The notes: generated by a model not told the origin, from the sequence alone. Shown: positions 45,087-57,350, counted from the first letter of the stretch. The stretch is 64,000 bases of DNA from Pristionchus mayeri (GCA_036245805.1 BTRK01000001.1:29023087-29087086); one strand, 5' to 3'. Made by a program: numbers and translations.

Positions 45087-47218
45087 TCAGGGGAAGGAGG
45101 AGCCCGTGCTTGAAGTGAACGTCGTCTTCACGGAGGAGGAGCCGGGAGTGGCGGCGACTAAAGAGAAGTAATTAAATAAATGTCTTAATTAATTAAATTA
45201 ATCGTTCTATTAATTTAATAAATTGACGTACCACGAGTTGAGCCAACCACGACAACCGAGCCGGAGTCTGAAAAAATTTAATTGAGCAAAAGTTGTACTT
45301 AATTGTCGTGTTTATTGATTAACGAACCTCCTGTCCTGATGGTGACCGATCCAGGCGTGACGACGGTGCAGGAGTCTGCACGTGTAGGAGTCGAGTCTGT
45401 AGGAGAAAAAATTGTTGTTTATAAATTACTTAATTATTAATTAGGAAATTAATGATCTAAGCGTACCACGTGTCTGGGCACGTCGATCCTCGTGGCGCGG
45501 TTGGAGAATCTTAATTTTATTTGGTTTTTAAAATGAACTTGTTTTAATTCCGAACCTCCCTGCGGGCGAGGAAAGTGACGATGATGGCGGCGACTGAAAT
45601 TGCATTGATATATTGCTAGTTTACTGGAGCAAAGTACGATTTATACACAATTATGACCTTTTATATATATATATATATATATTTATAATTACGCACAGAA
45701 ATAAACGATAAGAGTGTGGTGGCAAACACGCAATCTTTTCCGTACCCGCAAGGAGGAGGGAGGCGAGTCTCAGCCCGAACCACGCCCACAGTTCGGTCTT
45801 CTCGCGATCAGAGATTCCAGTCAATTTCTTCGAGTAATCTGCAATATGGTTGGCTCTTCAGTGGACACTTCTTCGGTTTATGGCCACCCCCCCCCCCCCC
45901 AGTTTCCCATTCCCGCCCATCATTGTAGGGCTGAGCGGCCGAAAATGAGGTAGGAATACTTAGAAATGAGTGGGCTAGATGAGGGAGAGAGGACGGGGGA
46001 TGGCCAGAAACGGAAGAAGTGCCCTTCAGTGTTAACGGCGATGGTCCAATCGCCTCTCTCTCAAACATTGCGAAATCTTAGAACGTAATAATATTGGATT
46101 AGAAATGTATGTCCTCCACCATTCCGAGTACGCGACTAAACAAGGGGAACGAAAAATTAGAAAGTTATTTCCTAATATTTTCCCTGCCGCATATGTCCTT
46201 GAATCCCTGTGGCCTGATATGTGGTGATGATTAAACGCAAGAATTTAAATTAAAAACACTTTTAAGAGTATAATAATTAAAGTACTAAAGGCCGGCTCAG
46301 CGACTTAGCGGCTTAGGTGGTCAACTAGCATTGTCGGAACGTTTTAATATTGCTATATCCAGGTCTGCATCAACCAAGCAAAGGTTTGCTTTCCTCCCAT
46401 AATATAATCAATCAATCAATCAATCAATCAATTTATCTTATCAGGCGGAAACGCTCAGAAGATGATAGGTCGGTAGTCTTCATAAGTTGCACTCCACCAA
46501 TGGCTGCCAATAGCTCGGGATAGGTCGTCTCTCCATCGCGCGCGAGGCTTTCCGGGGGGACGAGTCCTATTGTCAATATATTGTCCTATTAATATAATCA
46601 CGACAGTGCATTATTTTTTAATTAATGTAAAAAACTGACAATACACGTCGATGGAAGTCCACACCAACTTCGAGACCACGTTGACAGACTGCAAAATATA
46701 TTTCGCTGTCGTTATGAAAGAAATAGAGGTAGAGAGAGAGAGATCTGAGAACAAGAGACAGAAATACACAAAGAAAGTTTTAAAAATCCTTTTCCTCACC
46801 AATATAACGATGAAGAAAAGCAGAGTGCTTGCATTTTTCGATTGAAGTCCTCCCATTCCCCAGCAGTAGAAACAGGGCGTAATAATGGCTAGGACGATGA
46901 GCAGCTGATAAAATGAGGGATTACTGTAGAATATTACTGTATGGCATATGAAGGATTACGGTAGCATCAATACCTACCCAGAGCTCAATGTAGAATGGAG
47001 AGGTGAAGTGGAGCGACAACTCGGCTAGACACAGTGCCAGGATGAGTGCGTAAGCGATCGTCTGAAATGAGGATACGATAGCTCTCGGGGTACGGTAGAA
47101 GGAGGGGTACGGTAGAAGGAGGGGTACGGTAGAAGGTGGAGAAGGATATGACACCATGGATATGGTACTCGTCCGGGGTCGAACAATGAAGAGGGGTTCT
47201 TACACGATATTTAGACAT
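45087..47218 (-). CDS. Predicted four-TM membrane protein with Ser/Thr-rich tail
   Basis: A nine-exon model, 169 aa: 47218-47204, 47061-46978, 46904-46800, 46688-46640, 45593-45556, 45509-45467, 45396-45328, 45267-45232 and 45157-45087. All phases agree. Hydrophobic spans are TIAYALILALCLAEL, LLIVLAIITPCFYCW, TLLFFIVILSVNVV and FAAIIVTFL, so four membrane segments are likely. A short basic patch (ARRE, PRHEDRR) follows the last span, then a 75-residue tail rich in Ser, Thr, Val and Gly ending STGSSFP. I do not recognise the family. The fourth exon uses a GTCAGT donor, the same unusual donor used by both lysozyme genes. Intron 4 (1.05 kb) holds a LINE fragment and a palindrome. A shorter 93-aa reading that stops at 46611 is the alternative if intron 4 is not removed. 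Confidence 0.6.
45860..46026. repeat. Palindromic element, family 3
   Basis: AGTGGACACTTCTTCGGTTTATGG... at the left and GGCCAGAAACGGAAGAAGTGCC at the right, inside intron 4 of the four-TM gene. A run of 15 C residues (45887-45901) lies in the left arm. Confidence 0.6.
46411..46581 (-). repeat. LINE 3' end with (GATT)n tail
   Basis: The minus strand encodes RARWRDDLSRAIGSHWW, matching the RW.DD......W motif at the C-terminus of CR1/RTE-type LINE proteins, then stop codons, a short UTR containing GAGCGTTTCCGCCTGATAAG, and a (GATT)n tail. It is truncated at its 5' side. Confidence 0.65.
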
Positions 47219-47308
47219 CGTGGTGGAGGAGAGAGGAAGAAGAAGGAGGGCGACGACCACCAGTCGGGAGAGGGAAGAGAGGAGAGAATGCGGGGAGGAG
47301 GAGGGAGA

Positions 47309-47318
47309 AGGGCTATTT
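47309..47318 (-). promoter_or_regulatory. TATA-like box of the four-TM gene
   Basis: The minus strand reads CCATAAATAGCC about 95 bp upstream of the ATG at 47218. Spacing fits a core promoter with a short leader. Confidence 0.45.
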
Positions 47319-48234
47319 ATGGGCGAGGGAAATAGTAAAATGAGGGAATTTACAAAAGATTAGCTCCATTGTGATCGGTAATTAAATTTGACAAGGAAAG
47401 CGAAAAAATATCTTGTTCCCGACGAATTTTGATTTCAAGGTTTTCAAGGGCTCACAAAGAAGATCCTATACACCTATCTCAAGTTGCTAGAACTGCATCC
47501 TAAGGAGAAAAAATCACATAAGAAAATATAAAAGCTCACCAAGCAAAATCCACCCTCGCGATTCCCAGAATACGAATTTGGGAGTTTTGCAATGACGTGT
47601 ATCGTAGCGCAGCACGGTGCGGGCTTGCGTCGGTTTTTGTAAGACGCGGGTACGAACTCTGTCAGATGCCAGACCTTTTTTCACATTTTTAATACTTCAC
47701 TGTTGATCTACAGATACAGATGACTTGACATAGTTCGCTGCGTTGTGAAATATTTCTTCACAGCCGTTGCATTTCAAAGGCACTAGGTAGGATGAGCGGA
47801 TGATAACCCTCCGGATGATATCCTAAATTGAATCCTTTTGTTCACGGAAAATTTATTGGCAACGCAAGAACATGCTTGTTTACATCAATTACATCAGAGT
47901 TCTGTTATCATCATTCTTATTCTACTCCAACCTCGCAACTGCTTACACTGGGACAAGTGGTGATTGCATCTTGATTTGCTCTGTTCTCTCACATCTGTTA
48001 TTCCATATTGCTATTGTTATTGTTTCCATATTGTTGTTGTTATTAGTCGTCTGTTATTCCGGTCAGTCCCATGTCAGTCTCATACGATGCCCGAATGAAG
48101 CATGCGGTATGTGCAAAATGAGAGTTACAATGAATTTGCAAGAGACTTACCTGATGTCTTTTTAGAACCAGGTCTCGTTATTTGCTTTCATTTTGGAATC
48201 TCTGAGTATTAGCGCATATTTTTGCTGCAGAGTT

Positions 48235-49507
48235 AAAACGCGTTCTCTGTAAGAATGGGACGGCCCATTGTAGGGGGTGGCACAAGACTTCAAAATGATC
48301 GTATCGACTTGCAACTTTGGGGGTGTCATACCTATGGGTAGGGTATGCTCCCACATGATTTTTGTGTCGCTACCTTAACATTTTGACCTATCAAATTTGA
48401 AAAATGAAACTCATTTTTCAACGGCATGTTATATACCATTCGAAAGAGCATGAAAAGTTATGCCTAAACCTATGGTTTCGTAAGAATTGGTGCATGTTGG
48501 CACGAGATAATGCATGAAAAGTGCGTTTTCATGCACTTTTTGGAATTTTAAGCAGTGAAGTTTTAATTTCTGCAAAAAGCTTTTCAGGCCATTCGATGCA
48601 GAATTCAATTCTCTATCGATATTTTTATTTCATTTTATAAACAAAACCTCACAATTTTGCGACACAGCGTGATTTCGAACATGCATTCGCCGCCTCAGGT
48701 TCAAATCCGGTCCGATGCATCATCCGGTTTCTCGGATTTATGATCCGCAGCACGCGCGATGAAAGCTCGGAATATCACTCTCCTTTCAGAATTTCACTAG
48801 GACTTCTCAGATAATTTTCAATGCTGAGCATCGTTATTTTCTTCATTTTTTTTCTCTATTCGTTCATTTAGGATCGGAGTAGTGACATTTCAAAATTCGC
48901 ATTGTGTGGTGGAAAATTTCATCGTGCTCAGTGAACTTTGCGAGTAAACTCCTAGTGAAATTCTGAAAGGAGAGTGATATTCCGAGCTTTCATCGCGCGT
49001 GCTGCGGATCATAAATCCGAGAAACCGGATGATGCATCGGACCGGATTTGAACCTGAGGCGGCGAATGCATGTTCGAAATCACGCTGTGTCGCAAAATTG
49101 TGAGGTTTTGTTTATAAAATGAAATAAAAATATCGATAGAGAATTGAATTCTGCATCGAATGGCCTGAAAAGCTTTTTGCAGAAATTAAAACTTCACTGC
49201 TTAAAATTCCAAAAAGTGCATGAAAACGCACTTTTCATGCATTATCTCGTGCCAACATGCACCAATTCTTACGAAACCATAGGTTTAGGCATAACTTTTC
49301 ATGCTCTTTCGAATGGTATATAACATGCCGTTGAAAAATGATTTTCATTTTTCAAATTTGATAGATCAAAATGTTAAGGTAGCGACACAAAAATCATGTG
49401 GGGGCATACCCTACACATAGGTATGACACCCCCAAACTTGCAAGTCGATACGATCATTTTGAAGTCTTGTGCCACCTCTCTCCGAGTCTTACAGAGAACG
49501 CGTTTTA
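48235..49507. mobile_element. Long foldback with tRNA-type B box in its arms
   Basis: Ends AAAACGCGTTCTCTGTAAGA and the complement at 49488-49507. The arms of about 590 bp are nearly identical across large stretches (for example TCATACCTATGGGTAGGGTA against the inverted CATACCCTACACATAGGTATG). Each arm carries CTCAGGTTCAAATCCGGTCC, a B-box-like motif. No ORF supports a transposase. Confidence 0.85.
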
Positions 49508-49828
49508 ATTCGAAAATACGATTCGGTCAGTTCATTCTCCCAGTTGAAAGAGTCGGTCAATCGAGAAATTACAATACGTAAAAATTCTTAATTTCTCATA
49601 CCCTCTTGCAACTGCATTGAGGTCAGCAGGAGACAACTGCGACTTGGCGTAAGGACATTTCAAAATATTTTGAAACGACGATGATTTCGAAACTCGCTTT
49701 CCTCGATTTGCATACTCTCTCGCTTGTTTACATCGATTGAACCACATTGAAGTGAGCTCTCCAGCAAAATTTGCGCTGATACTCAGTGATAGAGATGGAG
49801 AGGTGCGATATTTGTATCGATGCTCACA

Positions 49829-49838
49829 TATATAAAGG
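49829..49838 (+). promoter_or_regulatory. TATA box upstream of the 76-aa gene
   Basis: CATATATAAAGGG lies about 225 bp upstream of the ATG at 50059, which implies a 5' leader of roughly 190 bp that contains short upstream ATGs (49944, 49994). Confidence 0.45.
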
Positions 49839-50058
49839 GAGGCACTGATCACTTATCCATTGTTCTCATCCTATCTATTTGTGTATAACTCTATTTCTTT
49901 TCGCACTCCCTTTTCGCTTAGTTCATTGTCTCTTTTGCCTTGATTATGTACGGTTCATCAAGTTTGTTCAATATTCCTCTGCTAATAACCTAATATGCAA
50001 GGTTCTTCAACTTATCTCGTTTCACCTTTTAATCGTGCTCCTCATCTCCTATACCGAT

Positions 50059-52694
50059 ATGGAGGTTAGTTAATTTGGACGACATATTCGGAAAAATTGC
50101 TTTTTTTATATTTCGAAATAAATTCAGGCAACTGAAGCCGTGTCTAAGACGACTGGAAACGCTGTGATGGGCGTGATCAACGTCGCTGACGGCATCGACA
50201 GCGACATCGGCAAGGCTAGTCTTTTCAAATGCTTTGCCTTACTACTCACATGGTGCATGCGATTTCGAAATTGATATTTCGAAATCTAACTATAGGAGTA
50301 TAAGAGAGGAATCGCGAAAGAATTGCCTATCCAGCGGCGGTAGAATCAAACTCTTTGGATCAGGCTATCAATTAGGCACAAAGTACTTTGAGTGATGCTC
50401 TTTCAAACTGCGTTGTCCGAATTTTGATAACTTTCGTCATCTTCGAGATTCAGAAGGCCAAACTTGGGACACTCACTTTTTGGGGGTCAAGTCGCGCCCA
50501 CTTAAATGATCATAACTTTCTTTTAAATTGAGATAAAAGGTCGTTCTTTGTTTCCAAAGAAAGCTGTGATCATGCGTAACTTTCATGTTGAAGACGTCAT
50601 TCCTTGTTCACGCTCTGTTGCGGGGTGGTCGCCTGTACTAAAAATTCCCGGATTCTGCAAATCGGAATTTCCGCACAAAGCCAATACGCACGATTGATAG
50701 GGCCTATATGTATCCAACTTGAGCCAAAAAATCAAGGAAATCGGGGCATGTATAAAAAAATGGCGCTAGCTTAAGTACGGTAGCCGAAAAAAGGTTACCA
50801 GACGTCAATACTCCCAAAGCTTATGTTGGCCTCTATTGGTCCCATTTAAGTCCAAAAACATACAAAACAACATTTTTTGTTGTTTACACCTTATATTGTA
50901 CCTCTACCGTACGTTGAATTGACTATATGCCCGAAAACTTGAAAATCGATATCTGACCATCTCCATCTTTACAGATATGCCTATCTGCATGAAATTGGTT
51001 TATAATAATGTAAAAACATCCCTCAGAACACCTCAAAGAGATGGCGCACCTATAAATAGGTTATTTCGTCTGAAGAATCTAAGAAAATGCACAACAACGT
51101 ACATAAATTCATCGCAGACATTGAGGTCCAGTCTATGGCAAAAAAATGTAGAGGACGATGAGCTAAACATTTCATCTGTTAAAAGTGAGTCTCTATCTTT
51201 TCGTTTACGCGAGCCACAGAGCCTAGAAGTTGGCGAAAAACGAACTAAGACGCTCGCGGGGGAGCCCTAAATAGAGGGTAGGGAGAGGGAGGTCAGGCGG
51301 CGAGAGCGTCAGACGGTTAGAGCGCGCGCTCTCGGGCGATTCTAGCCCGTTTCTTCTCAATTTCTAGGCTCTGTGGCTCGCGTAAGCGAAAAGATAGAGA
51401 CTCACTTTCAACAGATGAAATGTTTAGCTCATCGTCCTCTACATTTTTTTGCCATAGACTGGACCTCTATGTCTGCGATGAATTTATTTACGTTGTTGTG
51501 CATTTTCTTAGATTCTTCAGACGAAATAACCTATTTATAGGTGCGCCATCTCTTTGAGGTATTCCGAGGGATGTTTTTACATTATTATAAACCAATTTCA
51601 TGCAGATACGCATATCTGTAAAGATGGAGATGGTCAGATATCGATTTTCAAGTTTTCGGGCACATCGTCAATTCAACGTACGGTAGAGGTACAATATAAG
51701 GTGTAAACAACAAAAAATGTTGTTTTGTATGTTTTTGGACTTAAATGGGACCAATAGAGGCCAACATAAGCTTTGGGAGTATTGACGTCTGGTAACCTTT
51801 TTTCGGCTACCGTACTTAAGCTAGCGCCATTTTTTTATACATGCCCCGATTTCCTTGATTTTTTGGCTCAAGTTGGATACATATAGGCCCTATCAATCGT
51901 GCGTATTGGCTTTGTGCGGAAATTCCGATTTGCAGAATCCGGGAATTTTTAGTACAGGCGACCACCCCGCAACAGAGCGTGAACAAGGAATGACGTCTTC
52001 AACATGAAAGTTGTTACGCATGATCACAGCTTTCTTTGGAAACAAAGAACGACCTTTTATCTCAATTTAAAAGAAAGTTATGATCATTTAAGTGGGCGCG
52101 ACTTGACCCCCAAAAAGTGAGTGTCCCAAGTTTGGCCTTCTGAATCTCGAAGATGACGATAGTTATCAAAATTCCAACAACGCAGTTTGAAAGAGCATCA
52201 CTCAAAGTACGTTGTGCCTAATTGATAGCCTGATCCAAAGAGTTTGATTCCTACCGCCGCAAACCCTCGAAAATAGGCAATTCTCTCGCGATTCCTGTCA
52301 TAAATATGATTAATTAATAAAATTTGCATAAATATATTAATTCGTAATTAATTAAGGCCGTGGCGAAGACGGCTCTCTGTTTTCCTGCTGCTGGCGTCGC
52401 CGTCGTTGGTGCTGCAGCGACCGGCGTGACGATGGTCGTCGAGGCCCCCATCAAAGCAGTCAAATGGCTTTTCTCGTAAGCAGACTCCAGAATGAAGACA
52501 TTGTATGGGATCTGTCCCAAAGTTGTTATTGTCCGATAAAGATTTTTAATATGCATGGAATACTTCGTAAAAGATGTGAAAAGCCAACAATGAATACAAA
52601 TAACGAAATACATTTGACCATATCTACGCCGTTCACTTCTCCCCGTTTCGATGTAATTGCTTATTTCTTCAATAGAGAGAGAGCGAGAGTGTGA
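50059..52694 (+). CDS. Small alanine/valine-rich hydrophobic protein, 76 aa
   Basis: A four-exon model: 50059-50064, 50128-50214, 52357-52475 and 52676-52694, all in phase. The protein reads ATEAVSKTTGNAVMGVIN, VADGIDSDIGKAVAKTA, then a hydrophobic AAGVAVVGAAATGVTMVV and EAPIKAVKWLF before ERARV and the stop. It has one probable membrane helix near the C-terminus and no signal peptide; I do not recognise the family. Intron 2 begins GC (AAG-GCTAGT), a GC-AG intron, and is 2.14 kb because a 2-kb foldback sits in it. The reading frame is open upstream of the ATG back to about 49879, but without an ATG. The last exon is inferred only from phase and an acceptor. Confidence 0.5.
50300..52300. mobile_element. 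2-kb foldback element inside an intron
   Basis: The longest foldback in the window. Left end GAGGAATCGCGAAAGAATTG, right end CAATTCTCTCGCGATTCCTG; the centre is near 51300. The arms of nearly 1 kb are almost identical, e.g. TTTGGATCAGGCTATCAATT and its complement. The ORF of 97 aa at 50977-51270 reads arm sequence and has no visible motif. The middle (51240-51350) is a GC-rich loop with GAGAGCG repeats. Confidence 0.85.
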
Positions 52695-52943
52695 ACAAAC
52701 TAAACAACATGACGAGATGCTGAGGAACTAAATAACCGACATTTGACTGGTGGTTGAATGAGGTAGAGTATGCACTGATAGAGTGTCTGAAATTTTCCGG
52801 AATTATATTTTAGATTTCACATGTGGTCAATCAAAAACTCTGAATATACTTACTCGGGAACAAAAGATGATGAATTTTGATAATCCATTCAAAGCAGATC
52901 GAGCGGAAACTGAATTTGAAACATATTTTTTATTTTAAAAAAA

Positions 52944-55136
52944 TCAATGAATGAGATCCCACCATCGAATCATCCAAATGACCAGAAATGCGTCTATCGC
53001 AGGGAACACTGAGAGTATGGTGGTGAAAACATTGCCCATATCGCCATAATATGCTCCGGTTAGAGGCAGGGCAATGACCATCGTTAACGGTATGAAGCAT
53101 AGTATAAAGGGCACGAAGAACTGAGTGTGAGGAATATGTCATCAAAAATATATATTTCGTTATTAAATTCAGTATAATTTTAAATTATGCTCTTCGCGAT
53201 TATATTAATCCTTCTAAATACATTCTCAGTACCTGAGCCAGAAGTGCCTCGAAAAGCTGAATTTGCCATTTGCGAGTATGTGGTGACATCTTGCTGGAAA
53301 TATGTGTTATCTGTTCGGAATTTGTAACCTTCTTACTGATTCAATGACGTGAATATATTGACAATGCGGACAGAGCAGAGTGCATTGGCCATAATAGTGA
53401 CGCTAGCTACCGACGCGGAAAAGCCAATGGATGGGATGGTCGTCCAGTTTGCTCCACCACCACGCTCTTCAAGATGCTAAATTTATTGAAATTTGGACGT
53501 TAATATTCATGAAGAAATAACCCGTAGATGCGGCAGAAAACATTTTCGCTAAAGTAAAGCAAATTTATCCATTCATAAAACTCGATACATTCTTGGAAGA
53601 TATTTCATTTGTATTATCTCGTTCCATTACTAGGCAGTATTCCTTTAGATAATTAGCTTATTGATAATTTTTTAAAAAGTTGATTAACTCACCACAAAAT
53701 TCATCATGACCAGCGTGGTGCTCGGAACTGCTTTCGAGTCGATGCCATACACTTGCATGAGAGCTCGCCCGAAGTAATCCTCAGCCTCGTTATCCTTGTC
53801 CAAAATGCTCATTCTATAAATGTCGGGGAAATCGCTTACACAAGAATAAAAATGTTGTTTCAATGAAGGTGCTGAGAACAATATTGACAGCTACGGCGAG
53901 AAGAGCATAAGTGCACGGATTCTTCGTGACTTTCGAGCTGCACGATTTTGCATTGGTATATATGTGGTACTACGTGGTACTAGGTCGGATGAGAACTAAA
54001 AAAGTTCTCCCTTCTCCAGTATTTTAGAATAGTTTCGCGCTTTGAAAACAATGATTCTGTGAAAATGAAGTAGAAGAGTACTTTTGGTTTGTATTTATAA
54101 GGTTACCGAAAGTTCTCATTCGACCTGGTACTGGTATTGTAGGGAATGAAAATAGAAAAGTGCTCACTCGTTTAGCAAGCTGTATCTGTAGATGAAGTGA
54201 AACATGAGCAGTATGAAGGGTTCGAAGAACAAGACGCTATAGGCGATATTGAGGACTAGTCCAATCGGCGGTGGCTGATCAATGCCTCGCCACGTGAAGA
54301 GTACTATTCCGTACTCGATTTGGAACGTCTGATATTAATTAATTAATTAACAGTACGTCGGATATTGATATGTAGCTCATAGCATAGGCTGATTAACTGA
54401 ATTTGCAAGACATAATTTACACTCTATTTCGAAATCCATTTGCCCATACTCATGCACGGAGAACGATTTGGAAGTACATCTGAGATTAATCAAGTATACC
54501 GTGGTTTGTTTATGATAGTTGAGATCAAAAATCGGGTCGCTGCATTGCATGCACTCTCTCGTTCGATTGATGCCGTGGAAAAGGTAAAGGAGAAGAGGAA
54601 ATATTTGAATTCCCGAAATTTCGTATCTCGGAATTTCGTAACGAAATCTCAAGTCGCTAACTCTACTGGGAGCAGAGGTGCAAAATTGCGGGAATTAAAA
54701 TATTTCCTCTTCTCCTTGACTTTTTCCACGGCATGAGTTGCAAGCGGTTGTATAGAATGACGAGACCGTGGTATCATTTATCGAACTCTATTATTGGGCA
54801 TACCGGCACAGCGAAGGCGTGAAATAGCGATATGCTGATATCTCCTGCTGCGAATGCACTCAGCAACCACCGATACGATCCCAGCACGCGACTTTTTGGA
54901 TGGAAAATGAGAGTGATAAGCATCAAGTTTCCCAAGGAGGAGATTGAGGCTAGAACGGTGAATATGGTCTGCAGAAGTCAATATGGTCTGCAGAAGTGCA
55001 TTATTATATGAAGAAATACAATGCTACATCCCTTTCGAGACTGGTCTCGCGGGAGAACACTCCGGGGTCAAATTGATTATTATTTATTTACAAATTTAAT
55101 TAATTAATTATCTACCTGATGAAAGGCATAAGACAT
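52944..55136 (-). CDS. Seven-TM chemoreceptor, Str superfamily (receptor 2)
   Basis: A complete eight-exon model, 313 aa: 55136-55116, 54968-54804, 54328-54168, 53937-53842, 53813-53693, 53476-53337, 53293-53233 and 53120-52944. Family marks: HPKSRVLGSYRWLLSAFAA after TM1, MFHFIYRYSLLN at the end of TM3 (the YRY block), the long loop YFGRALMQVYGIDSKAVPS, HKMSPHTRKWQIQLFEALLAQ before TM6, and FPAIDAFLVIWMIRWW at TM7. It fits nematode chemosensory receptors. Exon 4 must use a GTGTAA donor to keep frame; a neighbouring GTAAGC would not. It is not a close paralogue of receptor 1. Introns 2 and 3 carry a nested palindrome with a MITE remnant, and a family 1 MITE. Confidence 0.82.
53976..54132. repeat. 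MITE family 1 copy in intron 3 of receptor 2
   Basis: GGTACTAGGTCGGATGAGAAC at the left and GTTCTCATTCGACCTGGTACT at the right; 157 bp with an AAGAGTACTTTTGG core. Confidence 0.8.
54572..54793. repeat. Palindrome nested in a family 2 MITE, intron 2 of receptor 2
   Basis: GATGCCGTGGAAAAGGTAAAGG (54572) pairs with CCTTGACTTTTTCCACGGCAT (to 54735). The right flank GTATAGAATGACGAGACCG through ATCGAACTCTA is the right half of a family 2 MITE, so one element appears to have landed in another. Confidence 0.6.
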
Positions 55137-55190
55137 CGGCATATCGTCCGAGATGAATCTGGGTGTGAATGGAGTAAGGGGTAAGTCATC

Positions 55191-55199
55191 TTTTATATC
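55191..55199 (-). promoter_or_regulatory. TATA box of receptor 2
   Basis: The minus strand reads GGATATAAAAGATG, 55 bp upstream of the ATG; TGACGTAGG follows upstream and could be a bZIP/CRE-like site. Confidence 0.55.
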
Positions 55200-55317
55200 C
55201 TACGTCATCTCTTCTGAGTAAGTCAACATTAGCTGCTTCATCAGTGTAATTTCCAATTTCCAATTACGTAAACACCACTCCACATCCACTCTCTACCACT
55301 CATTCCTCACCAATAGA

Positions 55318-55545
55318 GTTGTAACACTGTGGAATCGTATACCTAATAATATTGTTATCTCTAGAAATAGTGATTTGTTCTCGCTCAGAGTTAAAACTAT
55401 TCATAATATTGATTACTCCTCGTATCTCTAATTCACTCTCATTTGTAATTGATCGTATCCCCTTTGTCATCTAGATATGACATCGTATTATCATGCTTAT
55501 AAGTTGCCTGTAACATTTACTCCTAATTATCTTATCATATCGCAT
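55318..55545 (+). repeat. LINE reverse-transcriptase C-terminal fragment
   Basis: The frame gives VTLWNRIPNNIVISRNSDLF then SLRVKTIHNID before a stop; LWN.(I/L)P followed by F...(V/L) is the usual ending of LINE polymerases. The 3' UTR phrase GACATCGTATTATCATG recurs at 27503. Confidence 0.55.
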
Positions 55546-57340
55546 GATAAAGAATTATTAAAGGCCACCATATTTTCGCATTCAATAATCTCTGATCTTC
55601 CTTCTCAAAAACACGTATTCAGGCACAAAATCTGAGTTATAATAGTTCTCCCATGCTCCTGTTTTCCCAAATTAGTGCCAGTAAATTAAATGAGACGATC
55701 TAGTTTTTATCATGACCAAATCTGGTACGCTCAGTGTAACCGAAGAATGGTTAGGCGTGGCCCTACCCAGACCAAATTCGGTGTTTTCCACTTCATTATC
55801 TCTAATCAGTACCGCCACACCCGAAACCGACGGCACATTTCTCAACGCGAAGGTCTCAAAGTGGCTAGAAAATCGGGATAAGAAAAGGCACGAGAGCAAC
55901 CATCACTGATAATGCACGCAAAGCAGAAACTGATACCGTATCACGCAAAATTTGATCCCGAAGTGTAAAGGTAAAGATATTTACGTATCAGGTACTTAAG
56001 TCCAGCGGGGAGTACAATGCAAGGCCAGTGTCTACGTTAGGCTACTTCAATCCGGAGGGCCAAATCTGTTCTTCGGATTTTACCTGAAGTGTAGCGTTGC
56101 CCAACTCTTTGTACAGTGAACTGCTCATACGATATTATCTAAGGATGACATAACGGACACTGCCAGCAGGCTTGAATGAGCCTCCAACACTCCTTCACAG
56201 TTGAAAATGAAGTTTTGAAACCGGCTTCAAGTCGGTTTGAAACTGAAAGAAATATTTCCTATCAAAAATATTAACGCAATTCTTTAGATGAAGTGGCAGA
56301 AATTTCGTTGAATCATTTAGATACTGCCGTGTTGGAATCACTTACTGAATTGTACAATGTTATTATTGAATTGAAGACGAATTTCTTATTCTTTTCCTTG
56401 TTCGTTTTGTCATCATCGTCGACCTGATAAAAATGATGACGATGAAGATGATATGCACCATGTTAAAAGATAAAGATTACGTATGAACACATCCCAATAT
56501 CTACTCCTCTAAACATCGACCTCTAACCATATTCTCGTCTCGTGTCATTTCGTGTTGAGGAATGTGCTACGCTACGTGCCGATTTCCGGTTGTGAGAGTC
56601 GAATTTCGATGTTTAGAGGGGACACGAGCGTTATGGTACCGTTATCTTCGACTTCTTACCAAGAAAGAGAGAGGTGGGCGGATTAAGCCGTTATGGCAAT
56701 GCTATCTGCGAGTTCAGAGTAGGCAAAGTGACGGCAAAAGTGTTTGTTGATACGGAAATGAAAGAGCCAGTCCAAGAATTGTTTGATCTCAACAATGGCT
56801 TACCTACGAAATAACAGAAATGAATAATTATATCTCAACATTTTTAAATTATGCTTTAAAAAATACATCTTTGAAATAATTGGTTGTCAAAAACACTTAA
56901 ATAAATTTTTCAAATGTCTTTTAAAAATCAACCTTTGATCTGAACAAATGAAAAATCAAGAGCTCTCAAGTGGAAAAATATTCAACGAAGCATTGAACAA
57001 TATGTGAAAAAGTATCCCACACAGTAGCAGGATCCACATGGCTTCTTATATTCCTTGCTCAAGATCGCCTATTCAATAATTGTTGATTAATAATTTTCAC
57101 TACACACATTTCACAATTTCCGTCAGGTTCCATCGTAGTCTCGTGGTGCTTCTCTGGGGTCGCACGCGGGTGCGCCCGTCTATCTCTATCTCTGTCGATG
57201 TCGGATGGGGAGACCGACCATCCTTTCTCTACGTACCCTCCGGTCTCTCCTACAGGCAAACTAGCTAGACAGTGTGGAGAATGGAGAGAAAATACTCATG
57301 TCATAGTAAGCTTTTGCCTATCTGGACTGGTACAGCGGAG
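55546..57340. other. Intergenic between receptor 2 and gene 2
   Basis: Nothing coding was recognised. 55965-56100 resembles parts of the SINE body at 12.6 kb (GGTAAAG tail units, TCAATCCGGAGGGC). 57270-57300 resembles a family 2 MITE half. Confidence 0.35.
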
Positions 57341-57350
57341 CCTATAAAAG
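57341..57350 (+). promoter_or_regulatory. TATA-like box upstream of gene 2
   Basis: CCTATAAAAG about 245 bp before the ATG at 57591. A TTTCAG acceptor 28 bp before the ATG (57561-57568) suggests either a 5'-UTR intron or spliced-leader trans-splicing. Confidence 0.45.

Larger units (their letters stand above)
47219..50058. other. Intergenic with long foldback and minor repeats
   Basis: No gene was found apart from promoter sequence at each end. 47779-47830 is a truncated family 1 MITE end (GGCACTAGGTAGGATGAG). 48235-49507 is a foldback, annotated separately. The GGTACGGTAGAAGGAGGG unit is tandemly repeated three times at 47092-47132. Confidence 0.5.

Noticed and set aside
45087..45600. Separate Ser/Thr-rich gene
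   Set aside because: Its first exon lacks a start and joins in phase to the four-TM exons through a GTCAGT donor, giving a natural fourth membrane span.
49879..50073. Longer N-terminus for the 76-aa protein
   Set aside because: The upstream open frame begins at TTG, has no ATG, and lies within the presumed 5' leader.
50977..51270. 97-aa ORF in the 2-kb foldback
   Set aside because: It reads palindrome arm sequence without a recognisable domain.
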